Shown here: in pieces, positions 23,986 through 35,600 of the stretch
Position numbering within the stretch: the stretch's first letter is position 1
Layout of the letters: each line of letters opens with the position of its first letter
Source: Gordionus sp. m RMFG-2023
Lineage: Eukaryota > Nematomorpha > Gordioida > Chordodea > Parachordodidae
Length of the DNA: 64,000 nucleotides
Reading direction: 5' to 3'
Assembly: GCF_954871325.1 (NCBI RefSeq)
Contig: NC_088775.1
Span: 91,704,805 to 91,768,804, forward strand
The notes under the pieces: generated by a model
Seen by the model: only the letters and a program-made list of their open reading frames with translations
Databases searched by the model: none
What the model was told of the DNA's origin: nothing
Program-made: the position numbers and the translations under genes

Positions 23986-24702
23986 TTAACTTGCTGATAT
24001 TTTTTCAAGATTTTCAATTTCTTTGTGATAATTTTTCATAATTTCTTGATTAACTTTAAGTTTTTCATTTAATTCTTTAATCTCAAAATTTATTTTAGAT
24101 TGAGCTTTGTTTATTGCTTGTAATACTTGTTCCTTTTTGTTTTCAAAATTGGTGGCATGTTTGGCTATTGCCAAATATTCGCTTTTATTTTTTGTTAATA
24201 ATTTGTACATAATTGTTGTTGGTTCTTGAAATACCAATTCATCATAGAATTCAGAAACAACATTACTAGGTTTAGAATCTGTATTTGATAATTGTATACC
24301 ACTAAAATTTGATTCAATTGAAGTATTGTGTGAAGAATGAGGTGGAAACAATTTTAATATATGATATATTGTGATTGGTTTTTCTTGAGGATCTATGAAA
24401 AATATTTTTATAGCAATTTCGAACTCTCCCCAACCAGTTTCAGTAATTTCGTAGGGAGGTTCCGTTAAAATACGATTTTGATTTGCCCCATAGCTCTCAT
24501 GTAATTTAAAATGAATTTTTTTGATAAACAGTGATAATTCTTCTTCTTTATATGGTCTTAGATACACAGACCATTTATGAGTATGGTTATCTTCTTCCCT
24601 TTTATAACCAAAATATTCTGCCACGTTACCGTATACTATAGGCTTTATAATGGTTTCCCCTTTCATTCTAGATCCTAAAGATAGAGATTGCGAGTTTTCC
24701 AT
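23986..24702 (-). CDS. YEATS4: YEATS4/GAS41-like YEATS-domain chromatin reader
   Basis: A complete 238-residue protein in one exon, similar in length to human GAS41 (about 227 residues) and yeast Yaf9. In these families the YEATS domain binds acylated histone lysines inside the SRCAP/TIP60 (SWR1/NuA4) complexes in the nucleus. The domain spans roughly residues 14-150: [43 protein letters not shown] and IFFIDP are all present. So are the acyl-pocket residues H68, S70, Y71, W91 and F94. A Ser/Asn-rich stretch of about 20 residues near 120-145 is longer than in the human protein. VVSEFYDE...QEPT follows, then a Lys/Glu-rich coiled coil (about 190-236) like the one that docks the family in its complexes. 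The ATG gives a normal N terminus. An AATAAA overlaps the stop region at about 23980. No introns interrupt it; animal orthologues usually have several, so a retrocopy is possible, but the frame is fully intact. Confidence 0.93.
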   Translation of the reverse strand: MENSQSLSLGSRMKGETIIKPIVYGNVAEYFGYKREEDNHTHKWSVYLRPYKEEELSLFIKKIHFKLHESYGANQNRILTEPPYEITETGWGEFEIAIKIFFIDPQEKPITIYHILKLFPPHSSHNTSIESNFSGIQLSNTDSKPSNVVSEFYDELVFQEPTTIMYKLLTKNKSEYLAIAKHATNFENKKEQVLQAINKAQSKINFEIKELNEKLKVNQEIMKNYHKEIENLEKISAS

Positions 24703-24954
24703 AATTTTTATATGAATGTATGAAAAATTAAAATAAACATATGATTTATAATGGGTAAAATAAATAAGGAATGATTTCCATTATTTTTGAGAAATAATAT
24801 ATCGTGTGGATCAAAAAATTAGGCAAATAAAATTGTTTTATGGTTTACACAATGATCAAATTTCATATTTAAATATGATTTTTTATTCTTCGTACTATTT
24901 TTTCATATTAAATAACTATTATTTTATATTTCCTTATATAAGGAACTTTATATT

Positions 24955-25554
24955 TTTACTATTTTTATGTAACTACTAACTGTAACTAGTTATGTTTCAA
25001 AAGTAACTTTAACAACCCTAAATATAATCCTCTGCCATAAGTAAAAACCTTCGCGAGGCTCCCCAGAATTTTTTCTGATTAGGCGGCCAACGACTTTAAA
25101 AAAGTTTTTAATCAAATCATATGTAGTTAAGGTGGAGCAATGATGGGTATGAATATGTAATTTGAGGAATCAACACTGTATTTGCTGATCTTAAAATTTT
25201 GAGCTCTGTTCAGATCGTCCTTGTTAAAATTGGAGGGAGAGTTAGTGTCCAGACAAGAGAAATCCCATATTAAAAACTTTCCTTGAGACCATGGAATACG
25301 TGTGACCCCATCAGGACGCCTACTATCTGAAAATAAGCCAGAAGACTTTTATCACAACATATTTAAAATCAAATTAATTATTTGAATTTATTATTTAGAT
25401 TTATACATAAATATTTTTAAAAGTAGTTTGTTACTTTTGGCAGTTACATTTCAAAAAAACTAGTTACAGTTACTAGTTACAATTTTTTTAATATAACTAG
25501 TTGCAGTTATTCTTAGTAAAAATGTAAAAGTAACTCGTTAATTTAACAACACTA
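24955..25554. repeat. GTAACTAGTTAC-type hAT ends around a LINE tail
   Basis: Dense GTAACT/AGTTAC words lie at 24967-25010 and 25430-25540, followed in each case by a hAT-like right end (TTTAACAACCCTA near 25021, TTTAACAACACTA at 25542-25554). A third small patch is at about 48915-48960. The LINE fragment at 25030-25335 sits between the two blocks, either inserted into one element or flanked by two. No transposase remnant was seen. Confidence 0.45.
25030..25335 (-). mobile_element. LINE 3' fragment, second subtype
   Basis: Minus strand from 25330 reads RRPDGVTRIPWSQGK, LIWDFSCLDT, FIPIIA and, near 25060, GRLIRKNSGEPREGF. This is the conserved RPDG...IPW...G..L.WD..C.DT...GEPREGF pattern at the C terminus of the same LINE class as the fragments at 7.6 and 18.2 kb. 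Its sequence is different enough to be another subfamily. It is truncated and contains frame disruptions. Confidence 0.65.
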
Positions 25555-25667
25555 ATAATATTGAATAAATTTTTGTGGGAATAGGGAGAAAGGGTATAGA
25601 AGATGTTGATTAGCTTATCTATGGGAATAGGCGAATTTCTTAATATATACTTAACACCCCCACCCCC

Positions 25668-25832
25668 TGTTATGAAATCTTAAGGAATTATTATTTTTAT
25701 TTCTTCTATCGATTTTTGGGATTGTTATTATTTTTTATGTTCTTTTATCGATTTTTTTGAATTGTGACTATTTTTTTTGACCAATTCTTGGAATTTGTAT
25801 TTTTTGAAATAGATTTTTTTTTGTTTTTTTTT
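25668..25832 (+). repeat. Left LTR of the Gypsy element, recognisable part
   Basis: This matches the first part of the right LTR from TGTTATGAAATCTTAAGG onward, including the repeated TTTATCGATTTTT words and GACCAATTCTTGGAATTTGTA. CCCCC precedes it at 25663-25667. Confidence 0.8.
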
Positions 25833-26584
25833 CGGATTTGATAGAGGAAAAAGAAAAAGCAAAAGATATATTTTATTGTCAAGATGGAAAGGATCGATGC
25901 GAAGATAAAATAGAGAGTAATAAAATAAATTATATACAAGACAATCTAAAGCGCAACAGTAATAATAATAGCCAGGAACGATATAGGGACAATTATCCTT
26001 ACCAGACAAGACTAGATAATAGATTTATTAGATATAATTTTTATAACAACTCGAATGGAAGGCATAATAATGATAACCCGATGTACAATTATAATAATAA
26101 TGATAACAAATATAATAATAATGTTAACAATATAGTAATAATGATATCAAATACTATCGATATAATTGGTACGATAACAATGAATACTAGTAGATAGCCC
26201 GTCAAAAATGACTGGGAATGAGAATTTTCTTCTTATATTTATGCTAGATGTTACCTGTTATTTGAAAATTATATCCAATTTTATTCATTTTACCCCCTCC
26301 CCATTTCAGGCCAGGTTCAATCCATTAAAACTAAGACAAACTCATATGGTTTGAGTAAGAATAAATTTAAAACTTTTACTTGTTAATACCAATATGTCAA
26401 ATTTATTGATCATTTATACATAATATTTTATATTAAAAAAAATTTCCAGGTAAGGAACAAAGTCATAATAATTTTGAAAAATTCATCCAAGTTGAATGAA
26501 AGATCATAATAATTTTGGTAGTTGAGAACTAAAATAAAACATTTAAATAATCATAATGAATTTAAAAATACAATAAAAATCAGA

Positions 26585-26840
26585 TTTTCATGGGCCTTGG
26601 TTTTTTGATCAGGTCGAGCCCAAGCCTCCAAAATAACTTGTTTTAGGCCAATGTCTGACCCATAGTTAATAATAAAAAAATTATCAAACGTCCAAGCTCA
26701 TAATTTTCCCCAAGCTCAGCCCAATATAATTTATAAAAATATTTTCCAAGCAGAGTCCACTTATAATAATTTTATAAAAAATTTTCTCAAGCCTGACCAA
26801 CCCATAGTAATTTTCAAAATTTTTTCCCAAACCTGGAGAT
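26585..26840. repeat. GGCC/AAGCCC-family repeat block inside the Gypsy span
   Basis: Repeated AGCCCAAGC, AAGCTCAGCCCAATA and CAAGCCTGACCAACCCATA words alternate with A/T runs, as in the blocks at 32960-33175 and 40440-40740. It lies within the interval that looks like a later insertion into the Gypsy element. Ends not resolved. Confidence 0.4.
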
Positions 26841-27683
26841 AGGTAAATCTCTGGATCCGACAAAATGGTAAGCTTTTAAAAAAGTAGGATCCTTAAAAAT
26901 TGTTATATTAATTTAGTTAAATCTTAAACATATAATTTGTATATTTTTCAGTTAGTTAGATAAAATATTCATAAGAGATAAAAGGACATATTGTGCAGCT
27001 GACAAAATGGATAGCCTTAAAAATAGGTAGGATTATTAAAATAATATAAATTTAATTAAAAAGTTAAAAAAAATGACTTGCCTAAATTATTAAGTCTTAT
27101 CAGGAGATAAAAAGTGATACTTTTGAATTATTCACTATTCATTTACATTTTCCAGAATTATTTTATGTTTGTTTATATATATATTCTTAAATATTATTTT
27201 ATATTTATTTGTGCGCAAAAGTCATGCGAATGAAATAAAATAAGATAAGGGTGATTTATTTTGTGAACATTTATAGAAATGGCCTCAAAAATAAATGATT
27301 TAAATTGGAGGAAAAGGAAGAATAAAACTATTTACATTCCTACGTTACGTTTAAATTTATCTGTTTTCAGATATAATATTTTAATCTAGATAAGTATTTC
27401 CTTATTAAATTTAGAATTTACTATTTTAAGATAAGAGTGCACTCGTTATTCATTTCCTCCAGAGATTATATTGGAAGATAAGGTTGAGCAAAAGCAACAT
27501 TTATTATTTAAATTCCTCAGGTAGTATAAAAGTCTATGTAGCCGTTTTATTAAAATGAATCCATTGTGTTAATTAAACCATACAGCATCCTAGATTGTAT
27601 CATTATTTGTCATCAATTTATTAATTTTAAGTTACACAACAGTTTGGCTTAATTTTAATAATTCATAATCTAATTTATGAGAT

Positions 27684-27845
27684 AGATGAGACATTCAGTC
27701 TAGTTTAACACAATTTAATATACTTATTCAAATATTTAAAATTTTCAAACCAGGAAAATGTGATGAGAAATTCAGTTTAATTTAACACAATTTAATAGAC
27801 TTATTCAAATATTTAACATTTTCAAAACAGGGGAATGTGATTGAA
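27684..27845. repeat. Two-unit tandem repeat, about 80 bp, with a worn third unit
   Basis: Two adjacent units share TTCAGT(C/T)TA(G/A)TTTAACACAA, TACTTATTCAAATATTTAA-type words and CCAGG(A/G)AAATGTGA in order. A degenerate third unit follows at about 28080-28180 and repeats the downstream words GAATAA(A/G)GCAATT...AGTTGC. Non-coding. Confidence 0.65.
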
Positions 27846-28200
27846 TAAGGCAATTTATATCAAGTAGTTGCTTGAAATTTTGTGATATTTAGTGATACTT
27901 AGTGAAAGTAAGTGTTAAAGAGTAACCCAGTTTACATTGGTCATAATGTTTTTGAACCACATAAGATCAACCTGCATTCAAATTTCCTATTTTTTAATTA
28001 ACACTTTCTTGATTAAATTTACACAACGCTTTAACCTAATTAAAGATTCTTATTCTAAATTTTTAAAGTAGATTAGTATAATTAACTTAATTTAATATTC
28101 TTATTTAAATATTTACACTTCAGAAAATAAACAGATATAAGTGAATAAAGCAATTATAAGGATTAGTTGCCTGAAGATTTACAATATACTTGTATGATCC

Positions 28201-28389
28201 ATGGCCTTCAGCCTGTTTCACATGAAAATCCTAGAGTGCCCTTATTTAGAGAATTATTTAAATTACTCGCACTCCGATTTCAGGAATTCAAGGAAAATGA
28301 TTAACTTGTTGAACCATCGTCCAATCAGTATTATTTATAAATATCTATTCATTTTTGCAAAATCAAATGTGATAAATCGCTTAAAGTAA
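28201..28389 (+). other. 62-codon open frame, unassigned
   Basis: The frame starts ATGGCCTTC and encodes a mixed sequence (HMKILECPYLENYLNYSHSD) with a basic, hydrophobic end. It lies in the non-element part of the Gypsy span, so it could belong to whatever inserted there or be chance. No family or partner exon recognised. Confidence 0.15.
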
Positions 28390-31300
28390 TAATCGCTAAA
28401 ATAATAAAAAATATAATCTAATTAAAAATAAATTAAGACTGTTGGTAGGATCATCTGTTTGTATAAAATAAATAAATAAAATCAACAAATAAAAAATATA
28501 AAAAATAATACGTACCGATGACATGACGTAGCGATGACATGAGGTCACGTTGACGTAGTGAGGACATCGGAAAATTATAATATAGATTTTTATAAAAACA
28601 AATATTAATATTCTGATAAGATAAGGGGAAAGTACAGCATTAACAATAATAACTATAAATAGTTCGATAATCAATATTTCCAGACAAAAAAAACTTGCTT
28701 CAAATGCGGTAGTGACAAACATCAGATTAAATCTGCGATCAAAAAGGCAACGAGGAAGATATAACGTATATATACTCGATGGATATCAAATCTTGTAAAG
28801 AAAAATTCAAAGTCAATCTAAGTATAGTGGGTAAGGAAATAAAGACGATCCTAGATACAGGAGCATCAGTATCTATTTCGTTAAAGACTTGGAATATAAT
28901 CAACTCCGATAAAATGATTCATGATTCGGGCACAAAATTAAGGAAGTACGAAGGTAACGAAATAGCCATTATAGGTAGATTGGAAGTGAAAGTTCAAATA
29001 AAAGATATCATAAAAAATCTACCTTTGGTTATAGTAAAATCTGATGGACCATAAATTGGTAGGCATTAACTGGCTGAAGGGATATAGAGAATTGATATGG
29101 AAAGAATCAATATTAGGAGGGACCGAAGATCCATGCGATAATAATAATAATATATATTACATGGGACAAGAATTGAAAGCGGTAACGGAAAAATACATAA
29201 CAATATTCGATAAAAAGTTAGGAAAATTGAACAATATGGAAGTCCATCTGAATATAAAAGACAATGAGACACCAAAATTTTGCGCCCCTAGAAAAATTGC
29301 ATATGCTTTAGAAGAAAAGGTTGATGAGGAACTAACAAAATGGATCGAAAACGACGTAATAGAACCTATAAAGTATTCGGAATGGGCCAGTTCTTTTGTG
29401 CCCATAATTAAGCCTAACGGGAGTATAAGACTTTGCATAGACTACAAAATAACTATAAATCCATGGATGATAGCGGATATACCCATCTCTAGCTTACAGG
29501 AAATATTTAATAAATTAAGAAAAAGGGAAAAGTTTTCAACCATTGACTTTTAAAATGCATACCATGAAATAGTAATAGGTTCTGATTCGAGGAATTATTT
29601 AGCTATTAGCACTCATAAAGGTCTGTTTCAATTCAAAAGAATGCCATTCGGAATAAATCCGGCGTAAGCAATATTCCAAAGGACTATGGACCTAATTTTC
29701 GGGAAAATGACGGGAGTAGCATACTATATTGACGATCTAATGATCACAGGTTCTTCGGATGAAGAGCATCTAAATAATCTAGAAAAAGTATTCCAAGGAA
29801 TGGCGGAATTCGGACTTAAAGCAAATTATGAAAAGAGTAAATTTCTTAAAGAAAAAGTAAAATATCTAGGTCACATCATATCCAGTAGAGGTCTTATGCC
29901 CTCAGAGGAGAAGCTAGAAGCCATAAACTATGCTCCAACTTTGGAGTCGGTTAATGAATTTCAGTTGTTATTAGGCCTCATGAATTATTACCATCGACTC
30001 ATAAAAAAATTTTCAACCACCCCTCTATGATTTATTAATGAAATGTAACACTTTCCTATGAACGGAAGAATGCAGATCAAGTATTGAAATATTAAAGAAA
30101 TGCTTAACCAATCCTCCAATAATCGTTCATTTTGATCCAGATAAAGGGATCCAATTCACTACGGATGCATCTATGAAAGGTGTAGGAGCCGTACTATCTC
30201 ATACCGAAAAAGATGGATCCGAGAATCCCATAGGTTATGCTTCACGGACACTATCATTGGCAGATAAAAGCTACTCAATTATCGAAAGGGAAGCATTAGG
30301 GCTCGTATTCGGAGTAAAGAAATTTTATGAATATTTAGTAGGTCAAACTTTTACAATATGTACCGACCATAAACCACTTGGATATATATTCGGTAACAAA
30401 AGTTCGGCAAATATAACGTCACCACGATTGCTCAAATGGTCTCTAATGCTAGGAGGGTACAATTGCGAGATAAAATACAAGGCTGGTAAGAAAAACAAAG
30501 TGGCAGACGGAATCTCAAGATGCCCAATGGAATATAATACCAAAGATCATAATGAAAAAGTATATTTTATAAACGAGTACCCGATATCAGCAGATGAAAT
30601 TCGGATAAAACTAGAAAACGACGATACTTTAAAAAAGGTAAATGAAAGTATAAAATCTCAATTCAAGCTAAAAGATGACATTATACTAAAACAATATGAA
30701 ATGTGCAAAAACAATTTATGGGAAAAAGATGGATGTTTATATTAAGGGGAAAGAATAATAATTCCAACCGGAAAAAAATATTAAACGAATTACATAGTGG
30801 TCATCAAGAAATCGTCAGAATGAAAAGCATAGCCAGGCAATATGTATGGTGGCCCGGAATCGACCGTGAAATAGAAGAACAATGCCGTCAATGCGAATCG
30901 TGTAATACATGGGCAAACAATCCTCCAAAAGTACAAGATCACCATTGAAAGCGACAAGACTGTTGCAAAGAGTTCATATAGATTTCGCAGGATCGTTCAA
31001 TAACACCATGTGGCTAATATTGGTAGACGCTTTTACAAAATGGGTTGAGGTAAAAGGAATGATGACTACCACATCAGAGAGAACCATGGTGGTATTAGGT
31101 GAAATATTTTCTAGATGAGGATATCCGGAATCGATAGTATAGGATAACGGACCTCAATTTACTAGTTATTCATTCAAAGAATATTGCAAGAGACATAGAA
31201 TAAACCATATACTGACCCCTCCTTACCACCCGAGCTCCAACGGAGAGGCGGAACGGATGAACAGTCAAAACTGCCATGGAGAAAAATGCAACCAATAACA

Positions 31301-31645
31301 AGTACGATAATTTAAACGAATTCTTATTAGCTTATAGAAACATTCAGCATACGACTACAGGACAAACCCCAGCACAGATGATGTTTAGACGGAATCCTCG
31401 GAATCATCTTGAAATGATTAAAGAAACCCATGAGAGCAAACAAGACGATACGCACGCAGATCAAAGAGGTACATTTTTCAAGATAGGACAATCAGTATGG
31501 ACGAAAACTTATAGAGACAAAGTAAAGTGGATCAAGGGGACTATAGTGGGCCGATCGGGGAAGTTCATATATACTGTGGATACCGCTAAGGGCCAGTGGA
31601 AGAGACATAAGTATCAAATTAGAAAATCTTTTTTAAAAAGGGAGA

Positions 31646-31983
31646 TGTTATGAAATCTTAAGGAGATATTATTATTTTTATTTCTTTTATCGATTTTTTT
31701 GAATTGTTATTATTTTTTATTTTCTTTTATCGATTTTTTTGAATTGTGACTAATTTTTATTGACCAATTCTTGGAATTTGTATTTTTGGAAATAGATTTT
31801 TTTTTTGTTTTTTTTCTTAGAAAATGAAAATAAAAAATTATATTTTTTTGGAAAAAGATAAAATAATAAAATTGAAAAAATAAAATCCATTTCAGAATTA
31901 AGGAAATATATTATTTAAGATTACGTAAAATCTCGACTTAGAAATTCGGCGACTTAGCAATTCAACAAATAAGGAATCTAACA
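31646..31983 (+). repeat. Right LTR of the Gypsy element
   Basis: A 338-bp terminal repeat beginning TGTTATGAAATC and ending CTAACA. It is preceded by a polypurine tract (31635-31645) and followed by CCCCC (31984-31988) that matches the left flank. It lies about 650 bp upstream of the SDF2-like start codon, so it could influence that promoter, though nothing in the sequence shows that it does. Confidence 0.82.
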
Positions 31984-32632
31984 CCCCCCTTGCTGCAGAT
32001 ATGTTATAATGGTGGCAAGGAATTTTTTTTTACCCTTCCAAATAATTATGTTTATGTTGGATGAATAATAAATAATGTTTAAAAATTTATATAAAATGAA
32101 TTAAATTTAAATAACCAAAAGGTTTTATAAATATTGTTTCATATAAGATAGCATGGTCTGGTCTTTATAATGTGTCTTGGTATCCCACAATATATTGTGA
32201 AACTATTGTTTTACTACTGCAAATGCAACCTTATAACATACTAAATTAAAAACAAGCTGATTCTAATTTAGAGATTAAAAAATATTTTTTTTGCAATAAA
32301 AAAATAGGCATTTAAATATAGACAAATCAAAAAGTAAAATAAAAATTTAATTAAAATTATCTATATAGTATCAGTATAGGAAATATAAAACATATATATA
32401 GCAGTCTAGGAAGTGTTTTATTGTGATAAAAACGAATATAACATTTTGCATCGACTTCAAAAATTATTTAAAGGAAATAAATATCTTGCAATAGCCTATA
32501 AAGGCTTCTCTTAAAATGACCAAATATTTAATGTTTATTAACATGACACCTATCACGACATTCTAATTTGTATACTAATCACTTGGGTTGGGAACACGTG
32601 TGGACAAATTATATAGAATATATTTTTTTATT
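31984..32632 (+). promoter_or_regulatory. Putative SDF2 promoter and 5' UTR interval
   Basis: The 650 bases between the Gypsy right LTR and the SDF2-like ATG are AT-rich, with no repeat or coding sequence I can name. TATA-like words occur throughout because of base composition, so no specific promoter element can be called. A CACGTG word at about 32594-32599 (in GAACACGTGTGG) is an E-box-type hexamer. Confidence 0.3.
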
Positions 32633-35600
32633 ATGTACGCTCTAGCTTTTCTTACAATCATAATAAGCTTGTCGCTTTCTTTATCCAAAGGTTGCTTAAA
32701 AATAGAATAATTTTATACAAATCATACATTTAGATTTTGATTTTAATATAGTTACATATAATTCAGTTGTCAAACTATATAACGAGTATAATAAAGTAAG
32801 ATTGCATTCACATGATATTAAATATGGATCTGGAAGCGGGCAACAAGTTATATTAAAATCTATTATATTATATTTTTAATATCTACAACAATTTGCAGCA
32901 TATATTAATATAAATTTTTAGATTAAATTATTAAACCTACAATTTTTATATTTATATTAAATACCAGCCTGGCCTAAATTAGATTGTAAAAATTTTCAGC
33001 TAGACCCTCAGTTTTTGCTTGATTTGACTTATATAATAATTTTAAGTTGTTAGCTTGGCTCAATAAATTTTTTCAAGCAAAAAAATGTAAATTTGCCTAA
33101 ATTGTCTACAGCCTGAGAATTTTATCACCAGACTTGGCCTATGGGCCAAGCTGCCTGGATTGTCCTAATAATGAAATGTGCTATCTGCAATCATATTAAT
33201 CTTATAAATTAGTTAATATATTTTTAAGGAATGGTTAAAATATAGATAGGTCATGGTGTACTAGAAAATTTTGAATTATAAATAGATATATTAATGTCTT
33301 TAAATATAACAATTTATACATTAATTTAAAATAAATTAGAGTTGCACTGATACTTGTTTTTGATTTTAGAAAATTTTTAAATATGGTTAACTCAATATTT
33401 TAGCTAGAAAAATATTCTATAAACAATAAGAAATCTCTATTGGAAGTCCAAACCTATGTGCTATCTACTAACAAAATCTTCATGCTTGCATAATATTTAT
33501 CTAATTGAATTAGCCATTTTTACTGAAATTTAGCCATTTAACAACATTAACCTTGGCAGTGGCATAGCTAAGGGGGTGGTTTTCGGGTTTGGACCTTTGG
33601 ACAAATTATATTGGCAAATCTATACCTTGGTTTAAAAATATGTTATGTTATGTGGAGAAATGAATCTGTTGTTACTTTAGTCATATATTTTTTTTGATTT
33701 CCCTATTTTATATTAATAGAGTTTTCCATTTCACTCCTGTTATAAATGTAGAGGATGTTATACTTTGCCATGAATTCACTCTAAGTGTTAGTTATTCCCC
33801 AAAAGTCATTCAAACTCTTTTAAAATATGGACAATGTTGTATACGTTTGAATTTATCTCGTTGAAAATTTAAATATTCTTTTATTGTTGCAAGAAGAAAA
33901 AAATATTTAGCAAATTTCTTTCAAAATGAGAAACTTTAGAAACAAATTGAATTTGATTCGGCTTTTATATTTATTATTTTTGGGAAGACATTTTTCTAAA
34001 ATAAAAAAAAATAATACAATAAAAATTTTATATCGTCTGCTGGGATAAATTATAGCGCTCTATTTCCGCTTTTTATTTTTTTATATTTAAGTGAATTCTT
34101 TGGCAATGTACTTTTTTTATATCCACGATAAAAATGTTAAAATTTTTATTGGGAATAACCCTCTATTCGCATGATTACATTGTGGTCTACCTATTTAAAA
34201 TGTTAAATCGATTTTTATTAATGCAGATCACAATATAGCACGTTAGACCTTAATATCGATTATTTCATAGTTTTAATACTTAACAACCCTCTTAATATAT
34301 AAATCGCAGAGTGTGACTGGCGTGGAATCGAAGGAAGATCAAAACAGTTATTGGTTGATCCTAAATGAATGGAAAAACGAAACTATACGAGGGTTAGTCA
34401 TTTTAATAGATTTTTAAGTTTATAAATTATTACTTCTCAAAGGCATAGTAACGATATTCTTGGTGGGAGAGAGGGTGTTGTTAAACGGATCGGGAACAGA
34501 TTTTTAAAAAGGGCTAACTCGATATATTTCATATATGGCACTAAGGTTTGCAACATCTGTTAGCCAAATCTCGAGGCGCAATACATTTTTTTTGGCTAAA
34601 ATATTGAGTGTTTGCCGTTTTTTAAAAATCGGCTCAAATGGAGCCATTTAACGACACTAGGGATAGGGAAACTTTTAAGGATAAATTGTCATTTTTTTTT
34701 ATGTAGACGTTGTATGAGGAGGGGGGGGGGGTGGGTGGTTATTGTAGAGTGTAATTTTTATTATCTTTAACCCTGTATGGCACTAGTGTTGTTAAACGGC
34801 CCGTTTTGAGCCAATTTTTTTAAAACCGGCTAACTCAATATTTCATCCAGAAAAATATTACGCGAGCCCGAAGATTTTGTTTGCAGAAGGAATATTGGTG
34901 TGGGCATAATGTTATCGAAATCTCGAGTCTCAGGCAATATTTTATCTGGCTAAAATATTGAGTTAGTTGTTTTTTTAAAATGGCGCATAAAATAATGAGT
35001 AATACAACAAAATTTATATAAATTACAAATGACTCGAAGGATGACAGCAAAATTTTTATTTGATTTATAAGATAGGTATTCCAAAAATGGCGGCATACAT
35101 TTCCGGTAAGAGGACATTTTTAAATTGGAAAAAAACCCATGACGCTAACGTATCTAACGAACATTTTAAAAATGGATTAATTTTATACCTATTTTAATTT
35201 TTTTTTATACAATTAATTTCAAATATTTGGTTTTCGAGATTGTCAAAAAAAAATAATAGTAAGAAACTGAACGGAAATATAAATAAATTTTTTAAATTGG
35301 GCTAATTATTAACCGGTTGAGAAATAGCAGTAGCTAATTTGAAGTTTTATTTTGTAATCAGAAAATTCTACGATAAAATTATTTTAGCCAAGAATATCAG
35401 CTGACCTTCTTTCGACACCGATATTGATATTTAAATTTTTTTTAAAAAAAAGTCCTTTTACTTGCATGATAATATTAAACTGAAATTTTGAAAAACAATA
35501 TTTTACAATCTTAGACCATAATTCTTTAATCAAAATTTGAATTATTTTTTATTTTGGTTTAAATCGCTATTTAAATAAAAAAAATCGCTATTTTTGCCAA

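Larger units (their letters stand above)
25668..31983 (+). pseudogene. Gypsy (Ty3-type) LTR retrotransposon, broken
   Basis: A 6.3-kb plus-strand element bounded by TG...CA long terminal repeats and a CCCCC duplication on each side. Parts in order are an Asn-rich gag-like stretch (about 25.84-26.2 kb), a CCHC zinc knuckle (about 28.69-28.74 kb), an aspartic protease with DTGAS (about 28.85 kb), reverse transcriptase with a YYIDD box (about 29.3-29.9 kb), RNase H (about 30.13-30.5 kb), integrase zinc-binding and core regions (about 30.78-31.3 kb) and a post-integrase segment. A polypurine tract AAAAAGGGAGA precedes the right LTR. It is broken, with roughly six to eight breaks. The shared LTR sequence differs at about a dozen positions in some 165, so it is not recent. 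The 26.2-28.6 kb interval lacks element-like coding and may hold a later insertion. Confidence 0.85.

Noticed and set aside
34835-35050. 71-codon minus-strand frame
   Set aside because: Lies within a palindromic MITE in SDF2 intron 3; no protein similarity.
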